Source: Trachythela sp. YZ-2020
Lineage: Eukaryota; Cnidaria; Anthozoa; Malacalcyonacea; Clavulariidae
Reading direction: 5' to 3'
DNA: 64,000 nt
Assembly (NCBI GenBank): GCA_016169945.1
Contig: JADLSH010000349.1
Location: 434,001 to 498,000, forward strand
Made by a program: the position numbers and the translations under genes. A model generated the notes under the pieces. The model worked only from the letters and a program-made list of their open reading frames with translations, searched no databases and was not told where the DNA came from. Below are positions 11,490-23,067 of this stretch, piece after piece. The number at the start of each line of letters is the position of its first letter. Positions within the stretch are counted from its first letter, which is position 1.

Positions 11490-11703
11490 CCCATTGTCTG
11501 GCAATACACTCGATATGCACTACTGTAGAATTTTACATTTACCTGTCTATTCCCCAGGCAATTTTACTTGTTAGCAGTAGCTGGGGTACCACCAGTTAAT
11601 GGGCTAAGAAAATCTACCGGTGTCTCTTGTTAACCCATTAGCTGATAATGCACTCAGATTAATGGCAGAAGACTTTACTCGTCAGCAGTAGTTAGTTAAT
11701 GGG
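11490..11703. mobile_element. Short TTAA-flanked element (MITE), piggyBac-like ends
   Basis: A 214-bp element lies between TTAA at 11486-11489 and TTAA at 11704-11707. It begins CCCATTGTCTGGCAATACAC and ends GTTAGTTAATGGG, so its ends are inverted. Internally it contains a second set of the same motifs (CCAGTTAATGGGCTAA, then TTAACCCATTAGCTGATAATGCAC near 11631-11655), so it is either two units or one with an internal duplication. A TTAA target and termini starting CCC are hallmarks of piggyBac-group elements. The inner CTGGCAATGC is shared with the ends of the piggyBac element at 40.6-43.2 kb. Confidence 0.7.
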
Positions 11704-12340
11704 TTAAACTATACAATACTTTAGCAATATACGTATAATTTGTATAATGCTTGATGATACATCTGTAGCTAATTCTACTATTTTAATGTTATCTTTGGAA
11801 CGATTCAAGATATTTTGTAAGGCCTCTCTCTCCATATTTGTGGACTTTGTGTGCCTTTTGTCCAGTATCTCAACATCAATGATGTAGTCAGTTTCTGTGT
11901 CCATCAGGAAATAGCAAAGATTTTTGGCTGAATGGCCTGGAGAATCACACTGACCATCACCCCTGACCTCAAACTCACGACCTTGTAATTCATTAACAAT
12001 AACCCTCTGCTGCCATTGCCACCATTCATTAATCACTGGTAAACAGTATAGCCGTTGGTACCAACAAAAAGTTGACCCAAGAACTGACAACATTTTTCAA
12101 TTTTAGAAAAATGATTTCCAGAATATATTACAGCAGCCGCTGCTTGTAGATTTGTTGCCACAACACCATTGCATGGATATGATGTAGAGAATTTTCCACA
12201 ATGCCCCTCTGTACACAACCAATCTATTGTAACGCATGTCCCAATAAATGTGTATTTGGCAGATGCTTGTTGGTTGCAAGAAGGATGTCAGCATTTTCCC
12301 CTGAAACAACTGAAGAAGAAGATCAAGAGAACAAACCACT
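11704..12340 (-). pseudogene. Transposase fragment with a GDGxxDSPGHSAK motif (Kolobok-like, tentative)
   Basis: On the minus strand the order is an N-terminal block in mixed frames (TEGHCGKFSTSYPCNGVVATNLQ region), then AAAVIYSGNHFSKIEKCCQF, then WWQWQQRVIVNELQGREFEV, the motif GDGQCDSPGHSAKN, LMDTETDYIIDVEI, NMEREALQN and ATDVSSSI. The Asp in GDG and the Asp in ATD are candidate catalytic positions. This arrangement is one I associate with an invertebrate and fish transposase family, probably Kolobok; that name is tentative. The fragment is frameshifted near 12035-12100, lacks its C-terminal third, and stops exactly where the short TTAA element begins at 11704. Confidence 0.6.
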
Positions 12341-12458
12341 TAGTGATTTAGCAATCTTTTACTGCTCATGGTGCTGCAATTCCGCTTCCTTGCGATTTTA
12401 TTTTTGGGTCAATGGTGGATCCTTTACAAAGTGAGAGGATGGGTTTTGCTCTGGTGGC

Positions 12459-12516
12459 AAAGAGGAAGTGATATATTCATCATATCGCAAGAGGAAGTGA
12501 TATATTCATCATCTTC
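12459..12516. repeat. Tandem duplication of about 29 bp
   Basis: The block AGAGGAAGTGATATATTCATC occurs twice head to tail. No other feature is associated with it. Confidence 0.8.
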
Positions 12517-12859
12517 CTAATAATCAAAGAATTCATACAAAACAACAATTTAAAACAATTAATAATAGGCCATTTCCAAATAATGCTTCATTAGCAATGG
12601 AAATTAATAATTTTATACAAATGCTTTTATACTGAATTTAGAATGGCACCTCACTCCAGTGCTATTGCTCTAAAGACAAACAAAAAGACTGTTGGAAAAT
12701 CTTCTCCAGTGGGAATGCCTGACAATAATACTCCTGGATTTTGATTTCAATACCTACTATATATGGTTATGCTAACAAATCACTCGCCAAAAAGATTCCT
12801 CATCACGTTCAGCTGAATCATCAGAAGAGGAGTCTGTTGTCAATTAATCAGGCTCGAAG

Positions 12860-12935
12860 TCAAGATCAGTCAACGCTCTGCCAAAAGTTGTGGGTTTCCT
12901 CCGGTTTCCTCCCACAGGGAAAGTGGACTGTTAGA
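12860..12935 (+). repeat. SINE fragment (central domain only)
   Basis: The stretch from GTCAACGCTCTGCC through CTCCGGTTTCCTCCCACAGG matches the interior of the fuller SINE at 25050-25412, read there on the minus strand. The tRNA-like head is absent, so this is a truncated copy or an independent use of the same central domain. Confidence 0.65.
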
Positions 12936-13379
12936 ATATACAGATTAGGAAAGTTATATCACAATTGTTGTAAAAATAAATAATGTAGGCTATGTACATA
13001 ATATAAGTAAGCGTGATACTTTATGTAGTCGGTCAGTGAAATCCCAAACAGGGAGTGAGCTGAATAATGCATGTATATATGTTTGGTTATCTACAATACA
13101 AATATTTCTCAAATTGCCCCATGTATAAGCCCATCCAAACCAAAACATTGAGGAAATTTGAAATATCAGTACACCCCATTACAACAAGCCCAATAATGTA
13201 CTTATGATATTCTATATTTTGGCCAAACTTACAATGCACAACATAATGAAATGTGAAGAAACTATTTTCATGTTTAGATTTTAGCATCTGCTGTGGGTCA
13301 GTCTGTGTTTAAATGTGCAGTGGCTTGATAACAGAACTAACAAAAAAGAAGTAACAGTTAACAGTAACAATATTAATAG
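12936..13379. other. No supported feature
   Basis: AT-rich DNA between the SINE fragment and the long hairpin. The only open frames are short and lack recognisable motifs. Confidence 0.5.
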
Positions 13380-13519
13380 GTTATTGACCTCGCTTGTTCG
13401 GTCTGTACAGTGAAATATCGGACCGAGGTTTTTTAGTACGGACCAAGTGAGCGCGGTCCGTACTAAAAAACGGAGGTCCGACATTTCACTGTACAGACCG
13501 AACAAGCGAGGTCAATAAA
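13380..13519. repeat. Long near-perfect hairpin repeat (foldback/MITE-like)
   Basis: The left arm, from TTATTGACCTCGCTTGTTCG to TTTTTTAGTACGGACC (13381-13445), is mirrored by 13454-13519 with very few mismatches and a loop of only about 8 nt. The dyad is roughly 65 bp per arm. Sequence 13526-13880 adds another inverted pair (ATTATATGGCT near 13523 and AGCCATATAAT near 13868), so the hairpin may be the outer part of an element of about 0.5 kb. Confidence 0.85.
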
Positions 13520-14673
13520 CTATTATATGGCTCTTGAGATTGAATCTTAAATTAATTAAGGCATAAACAAGAATTTTCACCACCTTTCATGTTGAGACAT
13601 GAAATGGCTTCCTCATTAGCTATTCTGTTACTTTTTTCAAACAACGACGGTTGTTTGTCAGTTTGGCACTTTGGCTTCCATAACGATGGGTGTTGTTTTC
13701 TTTTGTTCAAAAAAGGGGGGAGTATAGGGCATGCTTCCCAAATTTTTTAAAAAATTTAAGTTTTTAATCCGGAACACCGGTCTGGATAACTAGTTATCCG
13801 CACCACGATCCGGATACAGCTTTTATCGGACCGCTCGATAGCCAATCAGAACCGCGGATTTCATAAAGCCATATAATAAAATATAATACGCTGCATTGAT
13901 AAATACAGCAAGGGATTAACAATATTTTGAAGGATTGCAAATTAAACCAAAAAATATTGACCAACTTGAAAAAGATGGTTATCCGTTTTAAAAGTCTGGT
14001 GCACAGTAGGATCCTGACACAGCCCTTTTAAGTAATATCGAAGAAATTAGAAATAAAAATTGCCTTCAGTGATCAACAGGGAATGGGCTATTAATCAGCA
14101 GCATAAAACATGTATGAACATGATTAAGCAACAGGATGCCTTTTTAGTTTTTAATAAAACTGTCCTGTAATGCTCCCTTTACTCTTTAGGCAAGACATAT
14201 ACTAATTCAGCTATTCACTCTTCGAGATAACATATGGAATTGCAGCTATTTGCATTTTTAACCTAGACTTCTAGTGTGAGAAATGTATCCTATTGTTTGT
14301 ACAGAAACAACGGAATATTGATGCGCATGCTTTATGTTAAGCAAATATGTGAAGCAATTTGTAGATGCAGAATATTTTTCATTTGGCATAGTTTGAATCT
14401 TTTTCTTCAAGATCTTCCAACAACTTAGGAGTCAAGCAACCTTGCTATTATGTCAGGATGGGTGTCAAATAATAGTTTTAAGGGGTGTCCGTGAAAATGT
14501 CAATAAAATTCTCGCTTTCATAGAAATAGTTCAAAATAATTGATAACTTACTTTAGTTATTATAAAATACATTTAAATTCACAGTTATATAAACTGCTTC
14601 TCACATTGTGTTGAGAAAGATATTAGTGTGATCAGTGCATCTCATATTACGCTTGTTTGTATGACATTGTGCA
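13520..14673. other. AT-rich DNA with inverted segments, no gene
   Basis: It contains the CGGATAAC/GTTATCCG pieces near 13785-13830 and the AGCCATATAAT match at 13866-13877 to sequence next to the hairpin. Otherwise I see nothing that I can support. Confidence 0.5.
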
Positions 14674-15266
14674 TTGTTTAATGCCATCTGTGTTGCAGTC
14701 AGTAAGCTTGGACTTAAGAATGTCTGGGATATCAAGGAGAGAAAAATATTTCATAGTCTGCCTACATTTAATTGGGAAAATGTCAGCAATCTTCAGGAGC
14801 TTGGTATTGGATCAGTGTATTCGGCTAATTACAATGCGAGTACAACTGGTGATGAAACGGTGGTTATCAAGAAACTTAGGGGAGAATTTTAGCACGTTTG
14901 AGGCGTTTGTTGAAAGAAGCAGAAATGCTCAACACAATGAAACACCAAAATATTCCATGTTTCTTTGGATTTTCTGATAGTCCCTGTAGCCTTATGATGG
15001 AATATGTTGCATTCAACTTCGTACCTTTGCACCCAAATATTACCTTTCCATATCGTAAGGAATCAGAGGATTTGGGTGTTAAATTCGATATTGAAACCAT
15101 GAAACATTTTATGGAAAAGCAACAACTTCCTAAACACAACAAGTACGAATCCTTGTGCATTACGGAATGGTGGCAAGCAGATGAAGTTTTCGAGTTGTGT
15201 GCTAAATTTGACTCAAACTCTAGACCTTTAGCAGTGGACATCCTTGGAAAAATAAACATTGATTAA
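14674..15266 (+). pseudogene. Truncated protein-kinase remnant
   Basis: Kinase N-lobe features are visible in order: a degenerate glycine loop (ELGIGSVYSANYN), the beta-3 lysine strand TVVIKKLRGE, the helix-C glutamate in LLKEAEMLNTMKHQNIP, and a hinge-like SLMMEYVAF. A stop and frameshift at 14890-14900 separates the first two. The sequence then passes directly to what looks like the end of a C-lobe (WWQADEVFELCAKFDSNSRPLAVDIL), so the HRD catalytic loop and DFG motif are missing. An upstream tract (KLGLKNVWDIKERK) is coding-like but unrecognised. It cannot encode an active kinase. Whether it is a decayed host gene or a kinase captured by a transposon is not decidable here. Confidence 0.65.
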
Positions 15267-16506
15267 TTCCCTACTAAGTATGAGCCAGAACTCTGAGCTA
15301 GATAAATCCGACGCTTTTGTAGCGAATCTACTTCAAATGTCCATGCTAGCTGTCGAATTAGACCAGTAGGGTCTCCTCTTAAAGGTGGAACAAATGTGTG
15401 CACCTTTTTTTGCAATTGCTATTTGTGATGTGATTTTGGACCAAAAGTTAGTCACGACCATCCTCTATCCTGGACTCACTTAACAGGACTTGTTAAGAGT
15501 ATAGTGAAGGAGCTACCAAGAGAAATCAACGAAGTCAGGGATTCTTCCAAGAAGTATGATCCATCAGAGGCAAAAGCTATTCTTGAGTCACATTTGACAG
15601 TTCAAGCAGTTCTCCGAAGAGTGCTTATTGGGCAGTAATGTGTTTTCTGAGATCTGAAGAAATTAAATATTAAATGGCTTTAGCAGTATTCTATCGGATA
15701 TAAAGAGTCAGGTTGGTATCTACACATGTTCTCCTTATACGTCCATGGTTGGGGCACACAACTATTCCTACTTATTGATTGATACACAACCAATCAGCAA
15801 AGAGATAGGTATTCTTGTGACAACGTCTGACCGTAGTCCTCGTTCTTGCCTTTTGATCACCCGGTGGATCCTAAAATGAGTCAAATTAGGTGGAGTGGAC
15901 CTTCAAACACCCCAGAGTTTGACATGGTCAACTGAAACTTTAGGTATGTTAAATTTCATTAATACTACAGGGGTTAATGAATCGTTAAAGTCATACTCAA
16001 TTTCTTCACTATCCATCTCATCAGCTTGAATTTCACTTGAAGTGGTTCCTTCATCTACAACAAGCACTTTTTCACGGTCGTGTTTCTCAGTAATTTTCTC
16101 TTCCTCAGTGGTTGAAAACTCTCCAGTATGATGTCACAGTACCGGATCTATATCCATAGAATCTCTATTCATATAAATAAGTATGTCCAACCGAAGAAAA
16201 AGTGATAAAAACTCTCAAATTCCAACCACATGCAAGTTATCGGCTTTATTTTTATGTCAACACTCCTGAAATCATGCAGGCACAGGATTTTTCGTGACTC
16301 TGAAGTTTACTGGCTAGCCTAACCATGGTTTAAACAATAATATTCCTAGGAGAAAGAGAGCCAAAAGTCGTTGTTGGAATGATTTTCAAATGGAATATGC
16401 CTCCATCCCAGGTACTTGAACTCAGAATTTCTAAACAGCAAACAAATATGGTTATACAGTAGAAAGTATATATTTTATTTGTCTTCTCCAAACACTGCAT
16501 TTTGTT
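15267..16506. other. Weak coding-like fragments, otherwise empty
   Basis: Two short stretches read like protein. Plus strand 15488-15640 encodes KSIVKELPREINEVRDSSKK and ends HLTVQAVLRRVLIGQ before a stop. Minus strand 16130-15915 encodes a strongly acidic tract (STTEEEKITEKHDREKV, then ADEMDSEEIEYDF) that is open for about 70 codons with no upstream ATG. Neither has a domain I recognise; they may be exons of decayed elements. Confidence 0.3.
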
Positions 16507-16510
16507 TTAA

Positions 16511-16695
16511 CCCATTAGTTGGCAATGCACCAACTCTTTAACTCTGTCTAACGCAAGACAATTTACTCATTAGTGGTAGGGTACTGCCAGTTAATGGAAA
16601 TAATGCCCCAGGTGCACCCCACTTTAGTATTTTACTCTGTCTATTACACCAGGCAATTTTAACTGTCAATGATGTTGGTACTGCCAGTAAATGAG
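16511..16695. mobile_element. Second short TTAA-type element (MITE)
   Basis: TTAA at 16507-16510 is followed by CCCATTAGTTGGCAATGCAC, and the far end is CTGCCAGTAAATGAG with a decayed TTGA. An internal CTGCCAGTTAATGG (16591-16605) suggests the same doubled structure as the copy at 11490-11703. No coding capacity is seen. Confidence 0.6.
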
Positions 16696-16699
16696 TTGA

Positions 16700-18289
16700 G
16701 GGCTGCAAACCTGCATGGGGGCAGGTGGCCACACATTTTGCAACAGCGAAAAGAATGGCAGTTCCCAATATTTCGGGAAGGAAAGGCATTCTTTCCCATA
16801 GAGCCAGTGCTTAATTTGGTGTTTAAGGCCATAAAAATATGCCAAACTGTTTCTATCTGTAAGATGTGTCATTTTGTAGGATGTGTAATTGCAAATACTA
16901 ATTATAAATTACCCTATTTCAATTCTATAAGGACAAGAATACCTATATGCTGGTCTACCTACTTTTAACAAGTTCGCATCAGATAAATTTGTGGACAAAG
17001 AACGATTTGCCAATATGACAAGTGAAAATGATGTTGTTAACTGAAACACAAACTGCTAATAAGATATCAGATATTTTTGCTCAACTTCAGGATAAGACGG
17101 TGAGAAAACATATTAAATTTTTTGCACTTTATTTTTGTGAATATAGATTATTAATTGACATATAAAAAACAAAAAATTAATATTTTCTTAAAAATAATCA
17201 AGATTAACAAAAAATAACATTCTGCATTATGGCTGTAAAATTCGAAAGTTTAAAAATAAGTTTGCAAACCAGTATAATTTATGTTGATCACTACTTATTC
17301 TATGCAACACAGCATTATTACTATACAGGAATCACACAGAGGAATCAATTTTACCATTGAAAAACTTAATTTTTCAAAATTATTGATAAACCTTGTATTG
17401 TACTGATTTTAGCTGATGATGCTGTACTGATTTTAGTATTTACCTTTCACTAAATGAAGTTAGCAATATCCTACAGTATTATCACACAACATGACACACC
17501 AAATCCTGGTACAATTTGATAAACCGTTGCTTATTTATCTCTGCACTGGTATTCTATGGTACATTAGAGTTTGTTCCACAGAATGTTCAATGAAGAAAAA
17601 ATATATCGATAAACTACACTAAAAAATATTAAGAAGCCACATTATATATATTTGACAAAAGATATGGAACATATAATTTTTTGTGGTACATACACCTGTA
17701 TTTAGAATTTTATGCTGGGCTTTAATATTTTTTATGAATGCCAGTGCAACTTCATAGCCTCAGTGCACAAGTGTGCTACTGTGGACAATGTAGGTATTAT
17801 TGAGGTCACCTATTTACCTTGTTATAAGAACTGTTATTAAGCTGTATCATGTTTATATTATATATTTGGAAGTAGTCAGTATATTACACAATTTGTTGAG
17901 CTTCAAGAATAGTATATACCAATACTAGAGCTCAGAGCAAGGCTTAACTCAATGGTGGACCTGTGCAAACTCGGGTTTTTCAGCTTCGCTCTGGCTGTTT
18001 ACAGCTCAAATATCCCGGCTCTGGCATTGTTAGTTCACAACTCAGGAGGTACAGTCTAACTGGATAAGGGTGCATATTATTCAGCTCAACTTTGTGAAAG
18101 CTGCATAGTTGACAATTCTGAGTTTCCACCTTGAGCTGGGAGGAGCACCCTAGCTCCAGCTTACCAAAAAACACAGCTCCGGCAGAACTCCAGCGTAACT
18201 CCAGTTCTCCATTGCACAGCTAAATTGTGTAGGTTGAATTTACTCTTGTTTTATTTAGAAAAGTTTAAACTCTAAGTGCTTCACTTAAT
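16700..18289. other. AT-rich DNA, no gene
   Basis: Nothing coding is supported. A dispersed repeat of about 65-70 bp lies at 17438-17502. A local run of AGCTC-rich sequence (17930-18215) looks like simple degenerate repetition. Confidence 0.5.
17438..17502 (+). repeat. Dispersed repeat, copy A
   Basis: TTTACCTTTCACTAAAT followed by GCAATATCCTAC and GACACACCAA recurs in the same order at 26781-26851. The family is unknown. Confidence 0.7.
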
Positions 18290-18708
18290 TATCACTTCAC
18301 TAAATAGAATGTTATATTTACTAAAATGTTGCTGCCATGTGAAAGGATTGAGCACCCAAAGTAACAAGCATCTTGTCTTTTGGAGATTGCGATGTGGGAG
18401 AATGCAGGGAGAATGAACACGCTGCAGTTAAGATTTTGTTTTCTTGGCAGACCATAAAACAAACTCTTGCAGTAATCCCAACTTGCTAGTGGTAAATGCA
18501 TGTACCAAGATCAGTAGGCTGTCTCTTGATAAATACTTCTTAATACATCTAATATTATGAAGATGGAAAAAGCATACTTTACATATGTTTGTGATGTGGG
18601 TCGACATATGAAAATTTTAGTTAAACCAGCTGCCAAGATTTTTGACATTGGAGCTAGGATGGATAACAGAGTTGCTTATTGAAATACTGATTGGCTGTAG
18701 TTTACATA
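18290..18708 (-). pseudogene. Reverse transcriptase remnant, 3' part (interrupted by the novel transposon)
   Basis: Minus-strand reading from 18708 downward gives PISISISNSVIHPS, NVKNLGSWFN, a stop, then HMSTHITNICKV, IKKYLSRDSLLILVHAFTTSKL and, after a shift, DYCKSLFYGLP. This is the thumb/C-terminal region of an APE-type non-LTR reverse transcriptase. Its upstream part lies at 23874-24017, on the other side of the 5162-bp transposon; taking the transposon and one TTA away leaves one continuous frame. The gene carries a stop and a frameshift of its own, so it was already old or has decayed since. Confidence 0.8.
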
Positions 18709-18711
18709 TTA
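18709..18711. repeat. TTA target-site duplication, left
   Basis: TTA directly outside the left TIR, matched by TTA at 23874-23876. The rejoined reverse transcriptase frame supports three duplicated bases. Confidence 0.85.
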
Positions 18712-18745
18712 GGCCACATAAAAAAAAATAGTTGGTTAGCGTCCT
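18712..18745 (+). repeat. Left TIR of the novel transposon
   Basis: 34 bp, perfectly inverted at 23840-23873, including a nine-A run. Confidence 0.95.
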
Positions 18746-19018
18746 CGCCCGCCCACAAAAAAGGCCCCGCTCAGGATTTTTTTTTATTTTTTATTTTAAA
18801 AAACCCAACTTTTATTGACCATAAAAACAGCAGAAAACGACGAATTTTCGCGACTTTCGTCCCGCGCGACTCGGTAATCTGCTAGAAGTCTGGTACCCAG
18901 AAGCAATGTTTCGCTGTAGCGCATGCGCTATGCATATCGGCTAACACGCCATGTTGTGAATTTTAAAATATGTTGATTTTCTTCATGTTTTTAAATATAT
19001 GGAAATAAAATTTATGAA

Positions 19019-22000
19019 ATGCCATTTGTGGTTGCCACAATAACTAAAGAGGGTTGTAGCACGTCGGTGAAAGAGTGGTATGGTTGCTCTATGGAGAATG
19101 ATGTTTCTTTAGCAGACTTTTACGACGAATTTTCGAAAGGAACGTTCGACAATGAGCCAGTGTTGGACGATGATCGTCAAACATTCGTCAAAGTGTTGGC
19201 AGGTAATTCTAAACTGAACTTGACAAAAGTTTCGCCAACCTCGAAAATAAGCGATGTGGTTCAACACTTGGGACCATTTATTAAATTTGTTTTGGCTCAA
19301 GAGCAGCAGAATGACATGATATTAAATGATGAAAGTGCACCTGTGAGTGTAAACCATTTTCTGATGACTGCTGCTCGTATGCGAGCACGTCAATGCCATC
19401 TTTTCTACCTCCTCTGTTCGACGAAACCCATCACCAGGGCAAAACAAGCTCAAGAATGATATTCTGAAGTGGTTGCAAGTGATGTCGTTGGGTTGGTCAG
19501 ACGATTGTGTGAAGTCACTTGGTTTACCATTTGTTAACACACTTGCTGAGGCACTGTGGTACATAGATAGAAACCAGGATACCTTGAGCAAAAGAGGCTG
19601 TTCTATACCTGTTGTTCTCCAGCAGTTCAGCAACTATCGATTTCCCGAGAAGCAGAGAAAGCGAAAGATTGATGAGTCCTTTCTTAAAAATGGTGATATC
19701 AAAGCCCACAGTTCAGCACTTTTCAATTTGGCCTTGGCATCCCACCTGAAGAAAGATCGTTGGAAGGCTGTAGTTGCTGCAGTCGTAGGTCTGGCTGAGA
19801 GTCTCCAGAAATATAGTGTCTATTTGACCAGTCAGGCAAAAAGGGTAAGTTTGTATTTCAAATCCATTTAAACATTTATTAAGTTTAAAAGACAATAAAA
19901 ATCAATATGTATTAAATAACACTTTGTTGTCATGTGTTCACAAATGAGGGACTGCGGAACAATTTTTAGATTGGGGGCTACAGTGCCAATTTCGGAATCA
20001 AAGCACAAAAGGCATGTTCATAAACATACAATGATATGGTCACAAAATTATTGGTAGGGGCCTGTAGCCCCCCCCCCCCCGCTCCACAGTCCCGGAGTCA
20101 ATTTTCCCTTTTTCAAAGGGGCTAGTTACTTGAGGCATGTTGGCCCTGTTATTTATAGCTGGGACAACCTGGCAAACTGGCTGGCTCAGTGTTGTTATAT
20201 AAAGAAATTCTCAGTGTTGTAAAAGAAACTCTCATTTGAGAAACTCTTGGCAAGAGAAGAATAGATATGAAAAATGTATTATTTCCTTGCAATTCTATTC
20301 TTGAAGCATTCCCCACTTTGTCATTGGACACTTGCTTGGGTTTTTTATTGACTAATTCATTTAATCTATGCTTGCACATTATTATAAACAAATGGCTTTG
20401 ATAATTATTTGTGGGGAATGCTAGTGTTCATGCATTTATAATAAAAAGCCTTTTAACTTTTGAAGGTGAAAGAGGGTCATGCCAGACTGAATTTTAGTCC
20501 AACTGAGAAAGAGCATTTCAAAGTGCTATACAAGACCAATCCAATTGAACCCAATGTTGCTGCCATTTATCAGCCTATGTATGATGCTCTATTAAAGTGC
20601 AAGGACGATGAACCAATTTGTGTGAATGACTTTGCTCCAGCTGATCGTCGCCGTCGTTATGAGTTTGTTCATAAAATGAAGGTTCCATGCAAGGCTATTC
20701 TATACACTCACTCGGACAGTGGTCCAATAAACCTTCATTTTTTGTGGCGAGTGTCTGAGTTTATCGAACAGGGGGAATTGTTAAATAAGGCGCACACGAT
20801 TTCTAAAACCATTGTCAAGGATCTTCCGAAGTACCATAGCAGGGCACGTCGAAAAGAGTTCACCGATTGCTTTGGTAGAGCTACCAACTGTAAAGCTGCC
20901 TTTCTTCGTGAGGCCTACCATAGGCTCACCGGTGATGCCTCTGCACCTGAGACAAGAAAACAAGCCGAGGTTGATGAAAGAATCAACAGAATCCTAGATG
21001 AAGAAGACGCAGACCTGATATGGGATTTACGCAGTCAAAATAGTGGCCGGCATGAACACTATTCAGTTTTTCTAGAGCAATGCCAGTCATACATTACCTC
21101 TACCATTGAAACAGCTGTTGATGAAAGGCGTCACGATACTGTTGCAGAAGGAGATGTTATAACTCACCTTGCTGCTGCACTTAGCGTGCGAGACTTGCAC
21201 GAAGAAGTGGTAAAAATGTGTCCTGAAGGTACACCAATCCCAAGTATCCAGTGGTTGAGAATGCAATTCTGGCCAAGGCCTTGTGCAAAAACTGCTAGCA
21301 GATACACTGGTAAACTGAAAGTAAAGTTTATGGTACAAGCACGCCAGGTCCGCGCACACCATGTAGATGCCCATTATGCCTCCGCTTTATTCCGTTATGA
21401 AAGGGAATTTGCGGTGAAATTCCGTAACCATGTATCATTTATGAGTCTGGACGACAAGCATACAGTGAAGGTTGGAGAGCCTGGGTGCCCTGTTGCTTCA
21501 GTAGACAGAGGAAAGAGCGTCATTGTTTCCATGTCAAAGAAATTTGCTGTGGCTGATCACGATTTTACACGCCTAAGCCTTACACCTAGTGTATCTTTGG
21601 CGATTGATGTACCAGAAACCATTGAAGAGAGTTTCTATCGGGGAAGAGTATTTGTGATACTCAAAGAAAACGCGTTTCAGCCATCTTCACCTATTCGCCA
21701 CATGACTGAACTCCAGCAAACCTTAAAACGTCTGGGTCCAGTTAAGCCTATTCTTGTCATCTATACAGATGGTGGTCCTGATCATCGCCTTACCTACCTT
21801 TCAGTTCAGCTATCTCTCATGGCAATATTCTTGGACTTGGATTTAGATTTCATCTGTGCTGTGCGTACACCACCACAACATAGTTGGAAGAATCCGGTCG
21901 AGAGGATCATGAGCATTATCAACCTCGCTTTGCAGGGAGTTGGCAGCATGCGTGAGGTTGTTGCGCACGAGGATGAGCTCAGACGTTGCAACAGCTTGAA

Positions 22001-23067
22001 GTCTATCCGTGCCCTTGCATCCAACATTCCAGAGATCCAAGAAGAGGTTATTGGTTCTATAAATTCTACAAAGACTCTGATGTCTTCCATGATACAGAGG
22101 TTAAAGTTGAAGGATCATCACTTCGAGACCCATGATCCTGCTTCAGAGGCAGAAATTGATTCCTTATGGGAAAATGCATTGAAGGTGAGTGCTTTAAACA
22201 TTTACTTTGATGGTATAAAAACATCGTCCAACAAAATTATTTTTCTCTACAGATAGACAACTCCTTGACGAAGGAAACACGTACCAAGAAAGATATCAAG
22301 ACAAAGGAAGAGCTGAAACTGTTCTTGGAAAGCCACTGTAAAGTTCGACGGTACATGTTCAGTATTTTGAAGTGCGGCAAGTCAACATGTGATATATGTC
22401 AAGCTCCTCGTCTACCAGAGGAAATCTTCAAAGATATCTACCATCTGCCAGATCCTATGCCAGCAGGAGAGAAATACAAACAGTTTGACGAACTGTATGG
22501 AAAGGTACATATGCATATTTCAATTGATTGAACTAAGCATCGGTATGGTATATACAGTGTCTCGGATTATTTTCAATTTTTTGTTTTATGTAGGTGGAAA
22601 CTACTGAGAAATACCTGCCATCTGCTAAGGCTGCTTTGGAGAAAGGCCACAAGTGTCCGTTTAACCCGACAGCCCAGACTGCCAAAAACGTGGGAACTGT
22701 TATACAGTGCGAAGACTGCGGAAAGTGGCGTTGCATGCACGCACAGAAAAAGCTGTCGAAGAAACAACGTGACGAGCTTGAAGTGTTGTTGGAGACAATC
22801 CTATTCAGCTGTGGAAGTAACTTAAGTGTCGAGGATGAGGAAGATGATGAGAATAACATTACAAGTGTTATCCAGAATGTCCATGTACGAGCAAATCTTG
22901 CCTGCCATTCAGACATCGAACTCACATACTACTCTGCAGGATTTGAACTAATTTGTATACATTGTGGTGCCGAAGACGACCTTTTAGAAAAGGAGGGTTA
23001 CTATCCCCAGTGCCAGGACTGTGTTGAAGTTAAGAAAGGTGCAATTGCTAGAAGGGGAAAAAAATAA
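19019..23067 (+). CDS. Putative DDE transposase, four exons, about 1090 residues
   Basis: Exons are 19019-19844, 20466-22184, 22253-22504 and 22594-23067, joined by GTAAGT, GTGAGT and GTACAT donors and AAG, CAG and TAG acceptors; all introns are phase 0. The ATG is placed at 19019 (MPFVVATITKEGC) because the paralogue at 39713 starts the same way (MPLIFSCIAKKGC). Exon 1 has one base too many for its frame (near 19390), an inactivating insertion or a sequence error. Exon 2 carries the candidate catalytic core: Asp in SLDDKHTV (codon 21450), Asp in YTDGGPDH (21768) and Glu in NPVERIMS (21900), giving D-x105-D-x43-E, with HSWKNP just before the Glu. Exons 3 and 4 form cysteine clusters (CGKSTCDICQAPRLP, CEDCGKWRC, ICIHCGAE, YYPQCQDC) likely to bind zinc and DNA. 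Transposase function is inferred from the TIRs and D/D/E spacing. Confidence 0.85.

Noticed and set aside
20781..21374. Minus-strand frames of 60-95 codons opposite the novel transposase
   Set aside because: They are shadows of exon 2, which has a paralogue and splice-site support on the plus strand.
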